In this document: in pieces, positions 22,408 to 33,536 of the stretch | Numbering within the stretch: the first letter of the stretch is position 1 | How the letters are laid out: each line of letters begins with the position of its first letter | From: Azolla caroliniana | Lineage: Eukaryota > Polypodiophyta | Assembly (NCBI GenBank): GCA_043228905.1 | Contig: JBHGNT010000010.1 | Span: 5,022,001-5,086,000, forward strand | Direction of reading: 5' to 3' | Length of the DNA: 64,000 nucleotides | Notes under the pieces: model-generated | Seen by the model: only the letters and a program-made list of their open reading frames with translations | The model's database searches: none | Told to the model about the DNA's origin: nothing | Made by a program: the position numbers and the translations under genes

Positions 22408-22697
22408 TGTTGGAGACAAAGTCGTCTATGCGGAAGATCGAGAAGCATTCGATTGCTGTTGAGTACCTGCGTATGACAATTTCTAGGTCGTTGCACAGAG
22501 AGAGAGAGAGAGAGAGACAGGGAGGCACAAAAGACTTTCTTATTCCATAAAGCAATAATACAACACCCAACCTTACAAAAAGGTTACAAGGTCACTATAT
22601 ATAGTGACCGACTTAGGGCAACTACCCTTTATGCTAATTACATAAATGGCCAAAACGGGATAGTGTGAATACGTCCATTATACACATGTATTCGACA
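22408..22697 (-). repeat. 3' LTR of element E
   Basis: On the minus strand it begins TGTCGAATACATGTG and ends CTCCAACA. It includes a CT run of about 20 bases and the perfect 20-bp palindrome GGTCACTATATATAGTGACC at 22590-22609. Just inside the element lies the polypurine tract (minus strand TTACGGGGGAG, about 22698-22710). Confidence 0.95.
22590..22609 (-). promoter_or_regulatory. TATA box within a perfect palindrome, E LTR (also 27668-27687)
   Basis: GGTCACTATATATAGTGACC reads the same on both strands and centres on TATATATA, the most likely core promoter of the LTR. The identical copy at 27668-27687 lies in the 5' LTR and would drive the element RNA. The symmetry could also allow transcription in both directions; that is inference. 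Confidence 0.6.
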
Positions 22698-22889
22698 CTC
22701 CCCCGTAATGGGCGTATACATGGGTTATCTAACATTACAGGTATAGACTTAGGTTCTCGGACATATCAGCTTTGTTCGAGTCGGCAGGGTCCGAAGGCAG
22801 AAGACCGAACTGGTCGGGTCGGAACAGTTGAAGCCGATCATTAAGGAACTGATGTCGGTTGTCGGAACCATCCTGCTCTGTGTCCGGCT

Positions 22890-25800
22890 CTAACCGGACT
22901 GGTTTGTCGTTATGCCCATCTGATGCCGAAGAGACCGAAAACGGTCTGCCGAAAGACACTTGGTCATTCCATCTGCGACATTGTCGGTTGTGGATATTTT
23001 CTCTAGACCGATTTTCCCTGAAATGACGCAGTCCCGAACGAAGTGATATCGAACGTCGATATGTTTGGAGGCGTTGTGGTGAACCGGATTTTTCGACAAG
23101 GCAACAGCACCTTGACTGTCGCTGTAGACAACTGGAGCCGAGTCATAGTCGACTTGTCGAAACGTGTGCGCCAGCCGACCGAGCCACAAAGCTTCTTTTG
23201 CTGCGTCGGACGCAGCTACATATTCTGCTTCGGTCGTTGAGGTCGCTGTGCACTCCTGAAGTTTCGACTTCCACGAGATTGCTCCATTGCCGAATTTGAA
23301 GCAGTATCCGGTTGTTGATTTCCGACTGTCTATACAGCCGGCGAAATCCGAGTCGGTGTAACCGACTACGCCTGAGGTTCGGTTCGGACCGAAAAGAATG
23401 TCGTGGTCTTTTGTGCCAGCCAGATATCTGAACACATGCTTGACTGCGTTCCAATGCGATCGGCCAGGATTGTGCATAAATCTGCTAACGACTCCTACGG
23501 CATGAGAGATATCAGGCCGTGTCGCGACCATCAGGTACATAAGGGAGCCGACTGCCGGTGCATACGGTACCGACTTCATATCTTCCCCCTCCGGACCGGA
23601 TGTCGGGCAGTCTCGCTGAGAGAGCCGAAGATTCATGGGGAGCGGGGTTGAAGCAGATTTGGCTGATTGCATGTTGAAGCGTTCCAAGACACGTCCGATA
23701 TAGTCGGTCTGAGACAAAAAAAGATGTCGTTTATCGCGATGCCGACTAATCTTCATGCCAAGGATGTGTCGTGCCGGACCGAGGTCCTTCATGGCAAACT
23801 TCAACCGCAGTTGCCGAATGAGATCGGCAAGTTCGCCCGCGTGGCGTCCAGAAATTAGCATGTCGTCCACGTAAATGATGAGGAAGATGGGTGATCCATC
23901 TTGAGCTGTGTTGGTAAAGAGACAATGGTCCTCATCGCTTTTTGAGAAGCCGATCGATTGGATGAAGTCGTCGAACTTCTTGTACCATTGTCGCGGTGCC
24001 TGTTTGAGGCCGTATAGACTCTTCCTGAGGCGGCAGACTAGATGTTCTTGGCCAGTTGCCACGAAGCCTTTTGGCTGCTCCATATAAATTTCCTCCTCGA
24101 GATCACCATGGAGGAAGGCTGTTTTGACATCTAGCTGAATCAGCTCCAAGTTGTCGGCTGCCACTACGCCGAGTAGAAAACGAAGGGTTGTCATTTTCAC
24201 CACTGGTGAAAAAATCTCGTCGAAGTCGACGCCATATTCTTGTCGGAAGCCCTTCGCAACTAATCTGGCCTTGTACTTTGGGGTGGTCGAATCAGACGTC
24301 TCTTTTAGTCGATAAACCCACTTGCAAGGAAGAGCACGTCGATTCTTAGGTAATTCGACCAGATCCCAGGTCTTGTTTGCCCGAATGGAGTGCATTTCCG
24401 ACTCCATCGCCAGATGCCAGGTGGCGGAATCGACAGATGTCGATGCTTCTTCGTAAGACGTCGGTTTGCCGGCGTCGGTGAAGAAAATTCCAGGAGAATA
24501 CCTCTCCGGAGGTTGCGACAGTCTCTCGGATCGGCGAGGTAAGATTGGACTGGTCGCATCGGGTATCAAGGTCGGATGGTCCGAAAGCGGATTGTTCTGC
24601 TGTGCCGAGTCGGGGTTGTCCGAGTCGGTAGTGTAAGGTTCAGCTACCCGTGAAGCTGACCGTGTGTTGAGAGCGGGGCCTTCTTGAAGGGTCGGCACAT
24701 CGGAAAATGTTACCCTTCGGACTTCGATCGGTTTTTCGACTGATGGATTCATAGCCGACTCGTTGAACACAACGTCCGAACTTCGAACGATTTGTCTGCG
24801 TTCGGGGTCCCAGAGTCGGTATCCCATTTCGCCGTCGGATCCATATCCAAGGAAAATGCATTTCCTGGACCGAGGTGCAAGTTTTCGGCGATCATCTTTC
24901 GGAATAAGGGCGTACGTCTCGCATCCGAAGATCCTCAGCTTGTCGTAATTCGGCTTACTGCCGATCCATAGTTCCTGAGGAATTTGAAGTCCTAGAGGTC
25001 TACTTGGCGACATATTGATTATGTGTACTGCCCTGAGTAGAGCCTCTGCCCAGAAGCCATCCGACAGTCCGGAGTGTTGGAGCATGGAAACTGTCCGTTC
25101 TTGGATTGTCCGATTCATGCGTTCGGCAATCCCGTTTTGCTCCGGACTGTGTGGTGCCGTAAATTCACGTCGGATGCCGCGTTGTCGGCAGAATTTGACG
25201 AATTCTTCGGATTTAAACTCTCCCCCATTGTCTGTCCGAAAGCATTTCAGCTTTCGGTCGGTTTGATTTTCTACCATAGCGAGCCAATCGGTGAAGATCG
25301 AGAAGACCCGATCTTTGGTGCGAATTGGATAAGCCCACACCTTTCGAGTCGAATCGTCAATGAAAGTGACGAAGTAAGAGGCACCGCCGAGAGACTGATG
25401 CGGCATTGGGCCACAGACGTCCGAGTGGACCAAATCGAGAGGTCTCGTTTCTCTTGGTGCTGATGTCGGGTGTGATGCGGCTGCTTGTTTGCCATACTGG
25501 CAATGCTCGCAGAATTGATGGTCCGAGAAGGAGAGTTTGGGGATGTATCCGGCTCTAGATAGGTGCGTGATGCCGGCCTTGCTGAGGTGTCCTAATCTTC
25601 GGTGCCATAGTGATGACACAGGAATATCCACCAAAAACAGGTTACCCTCTCTGAGCGTAACATGTAACGGATACAGGGAGTGTATCTTGGGTCCTCTAGC
25701 AAGCAGGAGGTTCCCCCTGTGGAGTGTCCACCCTCCCGAAGAAAAACCGGCACGAATGCCGTCTTCATCTAGTTGTCCGACTGAGATCAATGGCCTTGAG

Positions 25801-26906
25801 AGCTCGGGTACATGTCGGACATTGTGGAGTACAAGTGTAGAGCCACCTGCAAGGTTGAGCTCTACTGTGCCGATTCCGATGATGTCACAGTGTTGTGAGT
25901 TGCCGACTCGAACTGAGTCGGAGTGACGGATCGTATATTGCCGAAATTGGGATCGATGAGGAGTCACGTGAAATGACGCGCCCGAATCTAAGAGCCATGT
26001 GCTCGATTCTTCAGTCGTGAGTAGAACTTCTGATCCGACTGGATTTTCGATTGATAGTATATTCGGGTCGTCCGGTAGTACATCAGCTGAGAAGCTGACG
26101 TAATTGATCTCCTCATGCCGGCCACTCTTCTTGTTGTTCTTGTTCTTGAGTGCGCGGCAGTCGGCTTTGATGTGTCCGGGTTTCTTGCAATAGTTGCAGA
26201 TTCGGTTATCCCGTGACTGGCTCCGTCTTCGCTGATTGTTCGGCGGCCGTGAGGAATCTCTTCCTCGTATGTTCGATCGGTCTGTCGAACCTTGTACTAC
26301 GTAAGCGTCGTCTGTTGAGTCTTTGGCGAAAGACTTTCTCCGAGCTGCTTCGGTCAGGATTGCGCTCGTGACTTCGGAGTATTTAACAGCCGTGGTTGAC
26401 GCGTTGCACACGGTTGTGACGAAAGTTTCCCATGATGAGGGAAGGCTGCTCATGAGTATCATTGCTCTGAGTTCATCCTCGATTGCCGTCCCCTGTGACG
26501 AGATTTGGGAGCTTATGCTTTCGTACTCATTGAGGTGTGCTTGAACCGAATCGGATTCTTTCATCCGCAAGTTGTAGAGGCGCCGGATCAGAAACATCTT
26601 CGTTGCGGCGACCTTCTTTTCGTAAGTGTCCGACAGTGTTTTCCACAGTTCGAATGCTGTCGTACACGATTGCACCGTAAAGTATACCGATTCCGATAGG
26701 TGCATCCGAATCGTGGCGCGGACAATTCTGTCCAGCTTCTGCCACTCAATTGGTTTGTATCCTTCTGGAGGTTCTTCATTTTCGATGGGATCGATTTGCC
26801 CCTTGACTATGAGATAGTCCTGCATTTGCTCCTTCCAGAAGTTGAAGTTCGATCCATCGAACTTTCGTAGACTCATTTCTGACGAGCCGGATGTTGATGC
26901 CATCAA
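22890..26906 (-). CDS. Element E gag-pol polyprotein (1338 aa)
   Basis: A single uninterrupted copia polyprotein. Domains by residue: gag/UBN2-type capsid about 10-200; CCHC knuckle CNYCKKPGHIKADC 237-250; protease with DSG at 307-309; GAG-pre-integrase HHCC (H435, H440, C466, C469); integrase core with D496, D559 and E595 (the last two 35 residues apart); reverse transcriptase about 840-1090 with YVDD at 1012-1015 (23862-23873); RNase H about 1180-1330 with acidic residues near 1186, 1226 and 1263. All key residues are present, and the length and order are normal for Ty1/copia. Start chosen at the first ATG, 579 bp inside the 5' LTR. The products form a cytoplasmic particle, copy the RNA and integrate the DNA in the nucleus. 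Confidence 0.95.
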   Translation of the reverse strand: MMASTSGSSEMSLRKFDGSNFNFWKEQMQDYLIVKGQIDPIENEEPPEGYKPIEWQKLDRIVRATIRMHLSESVYFTVQSCTTAFELWKTLSDTYEKKVAATKMFLIRRLYNLRMKESDSVQAHLNEYESISSQISSQGTAIEDELRAMILMSSLPSSWETFVTTVCNASTTAVKYSEVTSAILTEAARRKSFAKDSTDDAYVVQGSTDRSNIRGRDSSRPPNNQRRRSQSRDNRICNYCKKPGHIKADCRALKNKNNKKSGRHEEINYVSFSADVLPDDPNILSIENPVGSEVLLTTEESSTWLLDSGASFHVTPHRSQFRQYTIRHSDSVRVGNSQHCDIIGIGTVELNLAGGSTLVLHNVRHVPELSRPLISVGQLDEDGIRAGFSSGGWTLHRGNLLLARGPKIHSLYPLHVTLREGNLFLVDIPVSSLWHRRLGHLSKAGITHLSRAGYIPKLSFSDHQFCEHCQYGKQAAASHPTSAPRETRPLDLVHSDVCGPMPHQSLGGASYFVTFIDDSTRKVWAYPIRTKDRVFSIFTDWLAMVENQTDRKLKCFRTDNGGEFKSEEFVKFCRQRGIRREFTAPHSPEQNGIAERMNRTIQERTVSMLQHSGLSDGFWAEALLRAVHIINMSPSRPLGLQIPQELWIGSKPNYDKLRIFGCETYALIPKDDRRKLAPRSRKCIFLGYGSDGEMGYRLWDPERRQIVRSSDVVFNESAMNPSVEKPIEVRRVTFSDVPTLQEGPALNTRSASRVAEPYTTDSDNPDSAQQNNPLSDHPTLIPDATSPILPRRSERLSQPPERYSPGIFFTDAGKPTSYEEASTSVDSATWHLAMESEMHSIRANKTWDLVELPKNRRALPCKWVYRLKETSDSTTPKYKARLVAKGFRQEYGVDFDEIFSPVVKMTTLRFLLGVVAADNLELIQLDVKTAFLHGDLEEEIYMEQPKGFVATGQEHLVCRLRKSLYGLKQAPRQWYKKFDDFIQSIGFSKSDEDHCLFTNTAQDGSPIFLIIYVDDMLISGRHAGELADLIRQLRLKFAMKDLGPARHILGMKISRHRDKRHLFLSQTDYIGRVLERFNMQSAKSASTPLPMNLRLSQRDCPTSGPEGEDMKSVPYAPAVGSLMYLMVATRPDISHAVGVVSRFMHNPGRSHWNAVKHVFRYLAGTKDHDILFGPNRTSGVVGYTDSDFAGCIDSRKSTTGYCFKFGNGAISWKSKLQECTATSTTEAEYVAASDAAKEALWLGRLAHTFRQVDYDSAPVVYSDSQGAVALSKNPVHHNASKHIDVRYHFVRDCVISGKIGLEKISTTDNVADGMTKCLSADRFRSLRHQMGITTNQSG

Positions 26907-27471
26907 ATTTGGTTTCGGTTGACGAAGCTCGGTTTGGAGTTGACTACGAGCCTTGTTGGAGTGCAGCCGGTTGGCTCACCCGATATTGCTCTAGTCGGAT
27001 TTGAACCCGAGTCGGTTCGGCTTCGGAACTTGCTCGAATTGACTCCGGTAGCTTGAGGGGCAGAACCGACTGGTCTTCCCGAATGTTGCCGAGTCGGAGT
27101 GAGCCCGGTTCGCTTCGGATATATATGCCGAATACCGATTATTGAAACCGATTATCTGGACCGATTCTGCTTCGGTTGACTGCAGCAACGAGAGAGACGG
27201 ATCCAACTGATCCTCCCGAATGTCGATAAGCCAGATGAAGCACGAATTTGGGTTGTTGTCAATGTTGCACAAGGGGATTTCACCTCGTTCGGTTACGATC
27301 ACAAGGAACAGAGTACAACCTGCTGGCTTACTCCAAGCGAAGATGATCTAACACGATGAGATGCAAACCTCGTTTTTCTTCTTCTTCTCTCTTCGAATGA
27401 CGCAGGAAACCGAATACTGTGCAGGCTGAGACGACGGCCGACAGCGGATTGAAGGACCGACTACTGTGCAG

Positions 27472-27483
27472 GCTCTGATACCA
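27472..27483 (-). other. Primer-binding site of element E
   Basis: Forward GCTCTGATACCA is the reverse of TGGTATCAGAGC, two bases inside the 5' LTR (27486-27775); initiator-Met tRNA priming. Confidence 0.94.
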
Positions 27484-27485
27484 GA

Positions 27486-27775
27486 TGTTGGAGACAAAGT
27501 CGTCTATGCGGAAGATCGAGAAGCATTCGATTGCTGTTGAGTACCTGCGTATGACAATTTCTAGGTCGTTGCACAGAGAGAGAGAGAGAGAGAGACAGGG
27601 AGGCACAAAAGACTTTCTTATTCCATAAAGCAATAATACAACACCCAACCTTACAAAAAGGTTACAAGGTCACTATATATAGTGACCGACTTAGGGCAAC
27701 TACCCTTTATGCTAATTACATAAATGGCCAAAACGGGATAGTGTGAATACGTCCATTATACACATGTATTCGACA
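27486..27775 (-). repeat. 5' LTR of element E
   Basis: Identical in length (290 bp) and, as far as I can read, in sequence to 22408-22697, including the GA-run length. It is followed by the GATCG duplication. Confidence 0.95.
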
Positions 27776-27780
27776 GATCG

Positions 27781-30700
27781 GCATTATGTTTCAAAACAAA
27801 AATGTTGTTAATCAGGTTTCGGTATTCCGGAAGCTAGTAAGACTCCGGTACCAAGATGGCTCCAGCATGGCAGATCACATGAATGCCTTCCAGGGGCTGA
27901 TCCACCAGGCAACATCATTGGAAGTACCACTTGCCGATGAGGTACTAGCACTACTCCTGCTCGGTTCCCTCCTAGATAGTTGGGAGACATTGGTTGTCAC
28001 CTTGGGCAACGCCGGGCCGGAAGGGAAACGGTTATCCCTAGCAAGAGTGAAGTCGAGCTTGCTAGATGAGGAGGCGTGTCGGAAAGATAAGGATACGAGC
28101 TCCGACCCCAAAGCGCTCCTTACCGAATCGGAACACAAAAGACAAAGAAACCGTAGTCCCAAGAACCGGGAAAAGTTGGGGACACGGTCAAAGTCAAGGG
28201 GGAGGCCTACTTGCTTCTATTGCGGCAAGTCGGGACACTTACAGAAGAACTGTCGGCATTTCCGAAAAGACAAGGAAACCGACGGTACCGATTCGAAGTG
28301 GACTCCGGACCGAAACGGTAAAGACCGGAGGGGGCCGGACCGGAAGGGAACAACGGCAATCGCGGCAAGTGACGAAGAGTTGATGCTCATCACCGAGGAG
28401 AGTAAGCTAAACCTTGCCGGCGACAAGATGACCTGGGTGGTCGACTCTGGAGCGTTGTTCGACCTTACCCCGGACCGGAAATGCTTCTCATCCTACTCAG
28501 TCGGTGATCACGATTGTGTCCGGATGGGGAATGAAGGTACATGCCGAATTGTCGGCATAGGAGACATGTGGCTGACAACACCAACCGTATGCAAGCTGGT
28601 GTTAAAGGATGTCCGACACGTTCCGGAGGTTCGTTTGAACCTGATATCAGCCGATCGGCTAGATGATGAAGGCTACATGGGTAGCATTCGGAACGGTGTT
28701 ATGAAGTTCAGCAAAGGGAGCCTGATTGTGGCTCGGGCCCGGAAGGTAAACACATTGTAGTTGATGAATGCCCGGTTATGTCCGAAGGAAGTGAACGTGG
28801 CATCCGACACTGCCGGTGAGCTGTGGCACAAAAGGCTGTGTCAGATGAGCGAGAAGCGGATGAAGAGGCTTGCAGACGACAACCTCATTCCAGTGAAGAA
28901 CGTGCACTTGGAGAAGTGCACTGATTGTCTGGCCGGTAAGCAAAACCGGACCTCCTTCCGACCAAGGCCACCGATGAGATGTAATGCACCACTGGAGTTG
29001 GTGCATACTGATGTGTGTCAAGTGGACACGAAGTCACATGCAGGATCGTAGTACTTCGTGACGTTCATAGATGACCACAACCGGAAGCTGTGGGCCACAC
29101 CGTTGAAGACGAAGGATCAGGTGTTATCCGTCTTCAAAGATTTCCACGCGAGAGTGGAAAGAGAAACCGGTCGGAAGCTGAAGGCGGTTCGAGCAGATAA
29201 CGGAGGTGAATACCGGGGGCAGTTCGAGGAGTACTGTCGCTCAAAGGGAATCCGGCTCGAATTCACCATGCCGAAGACGCCGAAACTAAACGGGATGGCT
29301 GAGAGGATGAACCAGACCATAATTGAGAGGGTCCGGAGTATGCTGGTGCATGCAAAACTACCCAAGAAGTTTTGGGCTAAGGCACTATGGACGGCGACAT
29401 ATGTGATAAACATATCACCCTCAATACCCTTGGACGGAGACACACCACAGAGAGTATGGATCGGTAAGGAAGTATCTTACCGGCATCTGAAGGTATTCGG
29501 GTGTCTTGCGTATGTGCATGTAGATAAGGACCGGACAGGAAAACTAGATCCGAAGACCTGGCCATGCATATTCCTCGGTTACGGCGACGATGAGTTCGGC
29601 TACCGAGTGTGGGACCTGGTCGACAAGAAGGTATTCTGGAGTCGAGATATTATCTTCATGGAGGACAAGATGCTCGCCAACTAGGAGTCGGAGAATAAGA
29701 TAATGAACTCTGAGTCGACCGGTAAGGATCGATTCTACGATGAGCAGACCCAACCGGCAAGAGACTGGTTAGCACTCGAGGAACCAACTGGTTACGGTGG
29801 GGATACCGAACCCGCAGAAGAAGAAGTAGAGGAAGCTGAAACCGGAACCGGCCAAGACCCCGAATCGGATTCGGATGAAGAGCAAATGGAGGAGCCGGTT
29901 ACCGAAGCCCAAAGACGGAGATATCATCTCAGAGAGAGAAGGGCCCCCCGGAGATTTCCGGATGCAGAGCATGTGTTGCTGATCAATGAGGGAGAGCTGG
30001 AAAGCTTCGAAGAAGTGAAGGATGACACCCACAGCTGCAAATGGTTAAGTGCCATGCAGGATGAGATGGATTCCCTTCATGAGAACCATACGTACAAATG
30101 GGTGGAGTTGCCGAAAGGAAAGCGGGCACTCCGAAACAAGTGGGTGTACAAGTTGAAACTGGGAGATGTCGGCAACCCCCCGAGATACAAAGCCAGGATC
30201 GTGGTGAAGGGGTTCCAGCAGAAGTAGGACGTGGACTTCGACGAGATATTTGCCCTGGTAGTAAAGATGACCTCCATCCGGACAGTGCTGAGCATAGCGG
30301 CAAGCATGGACCCCGAGGTAGAGCAGCTGGACGTGAAGACGACATTCCTTCATGGTGACCTCGAAGAGGAGATCTACATGCAGCAACCGGAAGGATTCGT
30401 GGAGAAGGGGAAGGAGCACCTAGTTTGCCTGTTGAAGAAGAGCCTGTACGGACTGAAGCAGGCTCCCCGACAATGGTACAGGAAGTTCGACTCCTTCATT
30501 ACCGATCAAGGGTACCACAAGACGCAGGCCGATCACTGCGTGTTTGTGAAGAAGTTCGAAGGAGGCGACTTCCTAATACTCCTTCTGTACGTGGACGACA
30601 TGTTGATCGGCGGACGGGACCAAGCCAAAATACGGATGCTGAAGAAGGCTCTCAACCGAACCTTCGCGATGAAAGACTTGGGTCCGACAAGACAGATGTT

Positions 30701-31565
30701 GGGGATGCATATCATCCGGAACCGGCCAACGAAGCAACTGTGGCTGTCACAGGAGAAATACGTGACAAAGGTGCTTCAGCGGTTCAACATGTCAGATGCG
30801 AAACCGGTCGGATCGACACTTTCAGCAAACTGCAGGTTATCCGGTAAGCAAATCCCGAAGACGAAAGCAGAGAAGGCGGATATGATGAAGGTTCCATATG
30901 CATCTGCCGTCGGGAGCTTAATGTACGCAATGGTGTGTACCCGACCGGATATAGGATACGTAGTCGGAGTGGTGAGCCGGTTTATGAGCAATCCCGATAA
31001 GGAGCACTGGAACGCAATCAAATGGATACTCCGGTACTTGAAGGGCACTTCAAATATGTGTCTCCGATTCGGCTCCGGAAAACCTCAACTTGATGGTTAT
31101 ACCGATTCGGACATGTCGGTTGATGTGGATACCAACCGGTCTACATCCGGGTATGTAATGACATATGTAGGGGGAGCTGTTTCGTGGCAATCGAGGCTGC
31201 AGAAGACGGTTGCATTGTCAACCACGGAGGCGGAGCACATGGCGGCTGTGGAAGCCGGCAAGGAAATATTTTGGATGAAGGACTTCATCGGAGAGCTCGG
31301 TATCCGGCAAGATGAATACCGGCTCTATTGCGATAGTCAAAGTGTCATCCACCTTGCTAAGAATGCGACCTACCATTTCCGTACGAAGCATATCCAACGA
31401 AGGTATCATTGGATCCGGGAAAGAGTAGATGACCAGGAGTTCGCGATGACGAAGATCCACACGGCCGAGAACGGGTCAGATATGCTGACCAAAGTACTGT
31501 TACCCGACAAGTTGGATGCATGCCGGAAGCGAATCGGACTAGTAAGACATCCCATGCCGGAGTGA
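27781..31565 (+). pseudogene. Element D gag-pol, main part
   Basis: Continues D gag after the E insertion. CCHC knuckle CFYCGKSGHLQKNC at 28212-28253; protease DSGA at 28443-28454; GAG-pre-integrase ELWHKRLCQMS; integrase (VHTDVCQV, RADNGGEY, GMAERMNQT) about 28990-29500; RT with LLYVDDML (YVDD 30588-30599); RNase H to the TGA at 31563. All segments lie in one reading frame. Four TAG codons interrupt it, at 28758, 29049, 29682 and 30225. The catalytic residues are kept, so decay is limited to these nonsense changes plus the E insertion. Confidence 0.93.
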
Positions 31566-31575
31566 AGGGGGAGTT

Positions 31576-32245
31576 TGTTAGGAAACAAGTCCCTCCGGAT
31601 GGGAAATGAGAAGAATAGTACTGATGAGCAAACTTGGGCGAGGCCGAAACTGGATTTGGAGTACCCGGCTACGGAAGACCCGGTGAGAACCGGATGACAA
31701 TTACCCGACAACGGAAGACCCAGTGAGAACCGGATGAGGAGTACCCGGCATGAGCCGGATGGTAAAGGCCTGGTGAGAAGTGCTCACCGGATGAAGGGAC
31801 ATATTTGTAAATATGTTTTTTGAGAGTCGATCGGGGCTATATTTGTAAATAGCCGAAAAGTCATATTAGTATAAATATGACTTAGGGCAAACAGAGAATT
31901 GTGTGTTGTTGTCATTCTTGTTGGTGCAAGACTAGAGAGCGCGTAACTGTGTACAGAGAGAGAGAGAGAGGAAGAGGTCGTTGCCTCTATTGTAACCGCC
32001 GCCTGTGGCAAAGATCGTGAGCACGAGGTTGTTGCCTCCGTGAGCTCACTGTTGTAATCATTGTGATATAGTGATAGTTAGTAGTCAATGGATTGCCGTG
32101 TTTTTTCCCTCTCAGGGTTTTCCACGTTAAACATCCTCTGTACTCTTCTCTTCTTTGTGTCGTGCGTTCATTATCTGTTTTCTGTGTTCGATTTTAGACT
32201 CGGTTGTGGCCGAGTGTTGTGGGAAGGGAGCGTGGATTCCTGTCA
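31576..32245 (+). repeat. 3' LTR of element D
   Basis: TGTTAGGAAAC to TTCCTGTCA, 670 bp. Same modules as the 5' LTR but with a shorter GA run (about 31955-31971). It is followed by AAAAT, the target duplication, and then by element C sequence. Confidence 0.93.
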
Positions 32246-33060
32246 AAAATCTGCTTCGACCCCACTCCCAATTAGCCTTCGGCTATCTTAGAAGGACTGC
32301 CCAACATTCGATACAGAGGAGGAAATTATGAAGTTGGTGCCATACGCATCGACGATCGGCTCCTTAATGTACGCAACAGTTGCAACACGATTGGACTTAG
32401 CTCATGTCGTAGGAATCATTAGCATATTTATGCATAATCCTGACCGATTGCATTGGAATGCGGTAAAACATGTGTTCAAATATTTGGTGGGCACAAAAGA
32501 CTATGACATCCTATTTGGCCTGAACAAAACTTCAGGCGTAGTCGAATAAACCAACTTAGACTTTGCCGACTGCTTGGAAAGCCAAAAATCGACAATCGGA
32601 TATTGCTTTAAATTCGGGAATGGAGCGGTCTTGTGGAAGTCGAAACTACAACAGTGCACGACCACATCAACGACTGAGGCTGATATGTAACCGCTTTCGA
32701 TGCAGACAAAGAGGCCTTATGGCTCAATCGACTAGCGTGCACGTTTCTATAAGTCAACTCCAGTTGTCTATAGTGACAATCAAGGTGTTGTCGCTTTGTC
32801 CACATCAATGTCTCAAAGCATATAGATGTGAGGTATCACTTCTTTTGGGACTTCATCATTTTCGAGAAAATCGGCCTCGAGAAAATATCCATAACCAATA
32901 ATGTTGCAAATGGGATGACCAAGTGTTTACCGGCAGATCGATTCCGGTCTCTTCAGCACCAAATGGGCGTAATGGAATGTTGGTCCGATCAGGTCAGACC
33001 GACATCGACATTTCAAGATTCAGCTTCAAACCTTTCCGATTCGACCTCGAATTCAGACTA
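32246..33060 (+). pseudogene. Element C RNase H end
   Basis: Continues element C: SASTPLPISLRLS, then VPYASTIGSLMYATVATRLD, VKHVFKYLVGTKDYDILFG and a broken RNase H ending with the match to MTKCLPADRFRSLQHQMG near 32915-32970. Frameshifts and stops are common. This is the same order as in the E polyprotein. Confidence 0.85.
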
Positions 33061-33202
33061 GTTGATTCAGATTTAGCCGATTGGGCATTTTGATTCGAAC
33101 ATTGCCGATTCAGACAAAAGCCGATTTGCCCGATAACCCTTTGTATAAATTTGTATCCTCTGTTCATTCTTTTCATTATAGATTTTTGTTGTATACACCC
33201 AT

Positions 33203-33536
33203 TGTCGAATATAAGAAAACAATGAACGTATTCACACTATCCCATTGGACATACTAGGTTTAGGTCATAATTATAATTATTGGAAAGGGAAGTTGCCCTA
33301 GGTCAGTTAGTATTTAAATAGACCTTTGTAACCTAGTTGTTGTTCATATTGTACACTGTGTCATTGTAACGTTGAGCAGAATAATATTGTTATATAGTCT
33401 TGTGCCTAACTCTATTGCCTTCTCTCTGCACTTGTTATTTTGATCTTGTCTTTATTCAATTGTCTGTCTTGGTATTAAATATGTCAGTACTTTTTTGTAC
33501 ATGTTTTCTACTTAAAGATCTTCATCAGAAGAGTGA
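33203..33536 (+). repeat. 3' LTR of element C
   Basis: Starts TGTCGAATATAAG and parallels 17036-17373 to AGAAGAGTGA. Substitutions are scattered throughout, and the inverted repeat around the TATTTAAA core is partly degraded compared with the 5' copy. Confidence 0.8.

Larger units (their letters stand above)
22408..27775 (-). mobile_element. Copia element E, intact and recent, antisense inside D
   Basis: A complete 5368-bp Ty1/copia retrotransposon on the minus strand. Its two 290-bp LTRs (22408-22697 and 27486-27775) look identical base for base when read side by side, the single 1338-codon ORF is open, primer-binding site and polypurine tract are present, and the 5-bp target duplication GATCG flanks it (22403-22407 and 27776-27780). 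This is what a very recent insertion looks like; the element may still be able to move. Elements C and F are older relatives. Confidence 0.96.
21375..32245 (+). mobile_element. Copia element D, nearly intact, nested in C
   Basis: Complete Ty1/copia structure: LTRs 21375-22115 and 31576-32245, primer-binding site 22119-22130, one polyprotein frame, polypurine tract AGTGAAGGGGGAG and target duplication AAAAT on both sides. Element E (22408-27775) interrupts gag. If E and one copy of its target duplication are ignored, the D frame runs without a frameshift from 22146 to 31565, broken only by five in-frame stops, all TAG. Confidence 0.94.
17036..33536 (+). mobile_element. Copia element C, outer host of nest 2
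   Basis: A decayed Ty1/copia element of the same lineage as E. Similar sequences at 17036-17373 and 33203-33536 are its LTRs; a rough comparison of their first 80 bases gives about ten differences, so it is older than D or E. The body is split at 21374 by element D and resumes at 32246, proven by the 5-bp duplication AAAAT (21370-21374 and 32246-32250). I could not find a target duplication for C itself, and the outer LTR ends are approximate. Confidence 0.85.

Noticed and set aside
22735-22959. Extra minus-strand ORF after the E polyprotein
   Set aside because: It overlaps the polyprotein end in another frame and has no recognisable domain.
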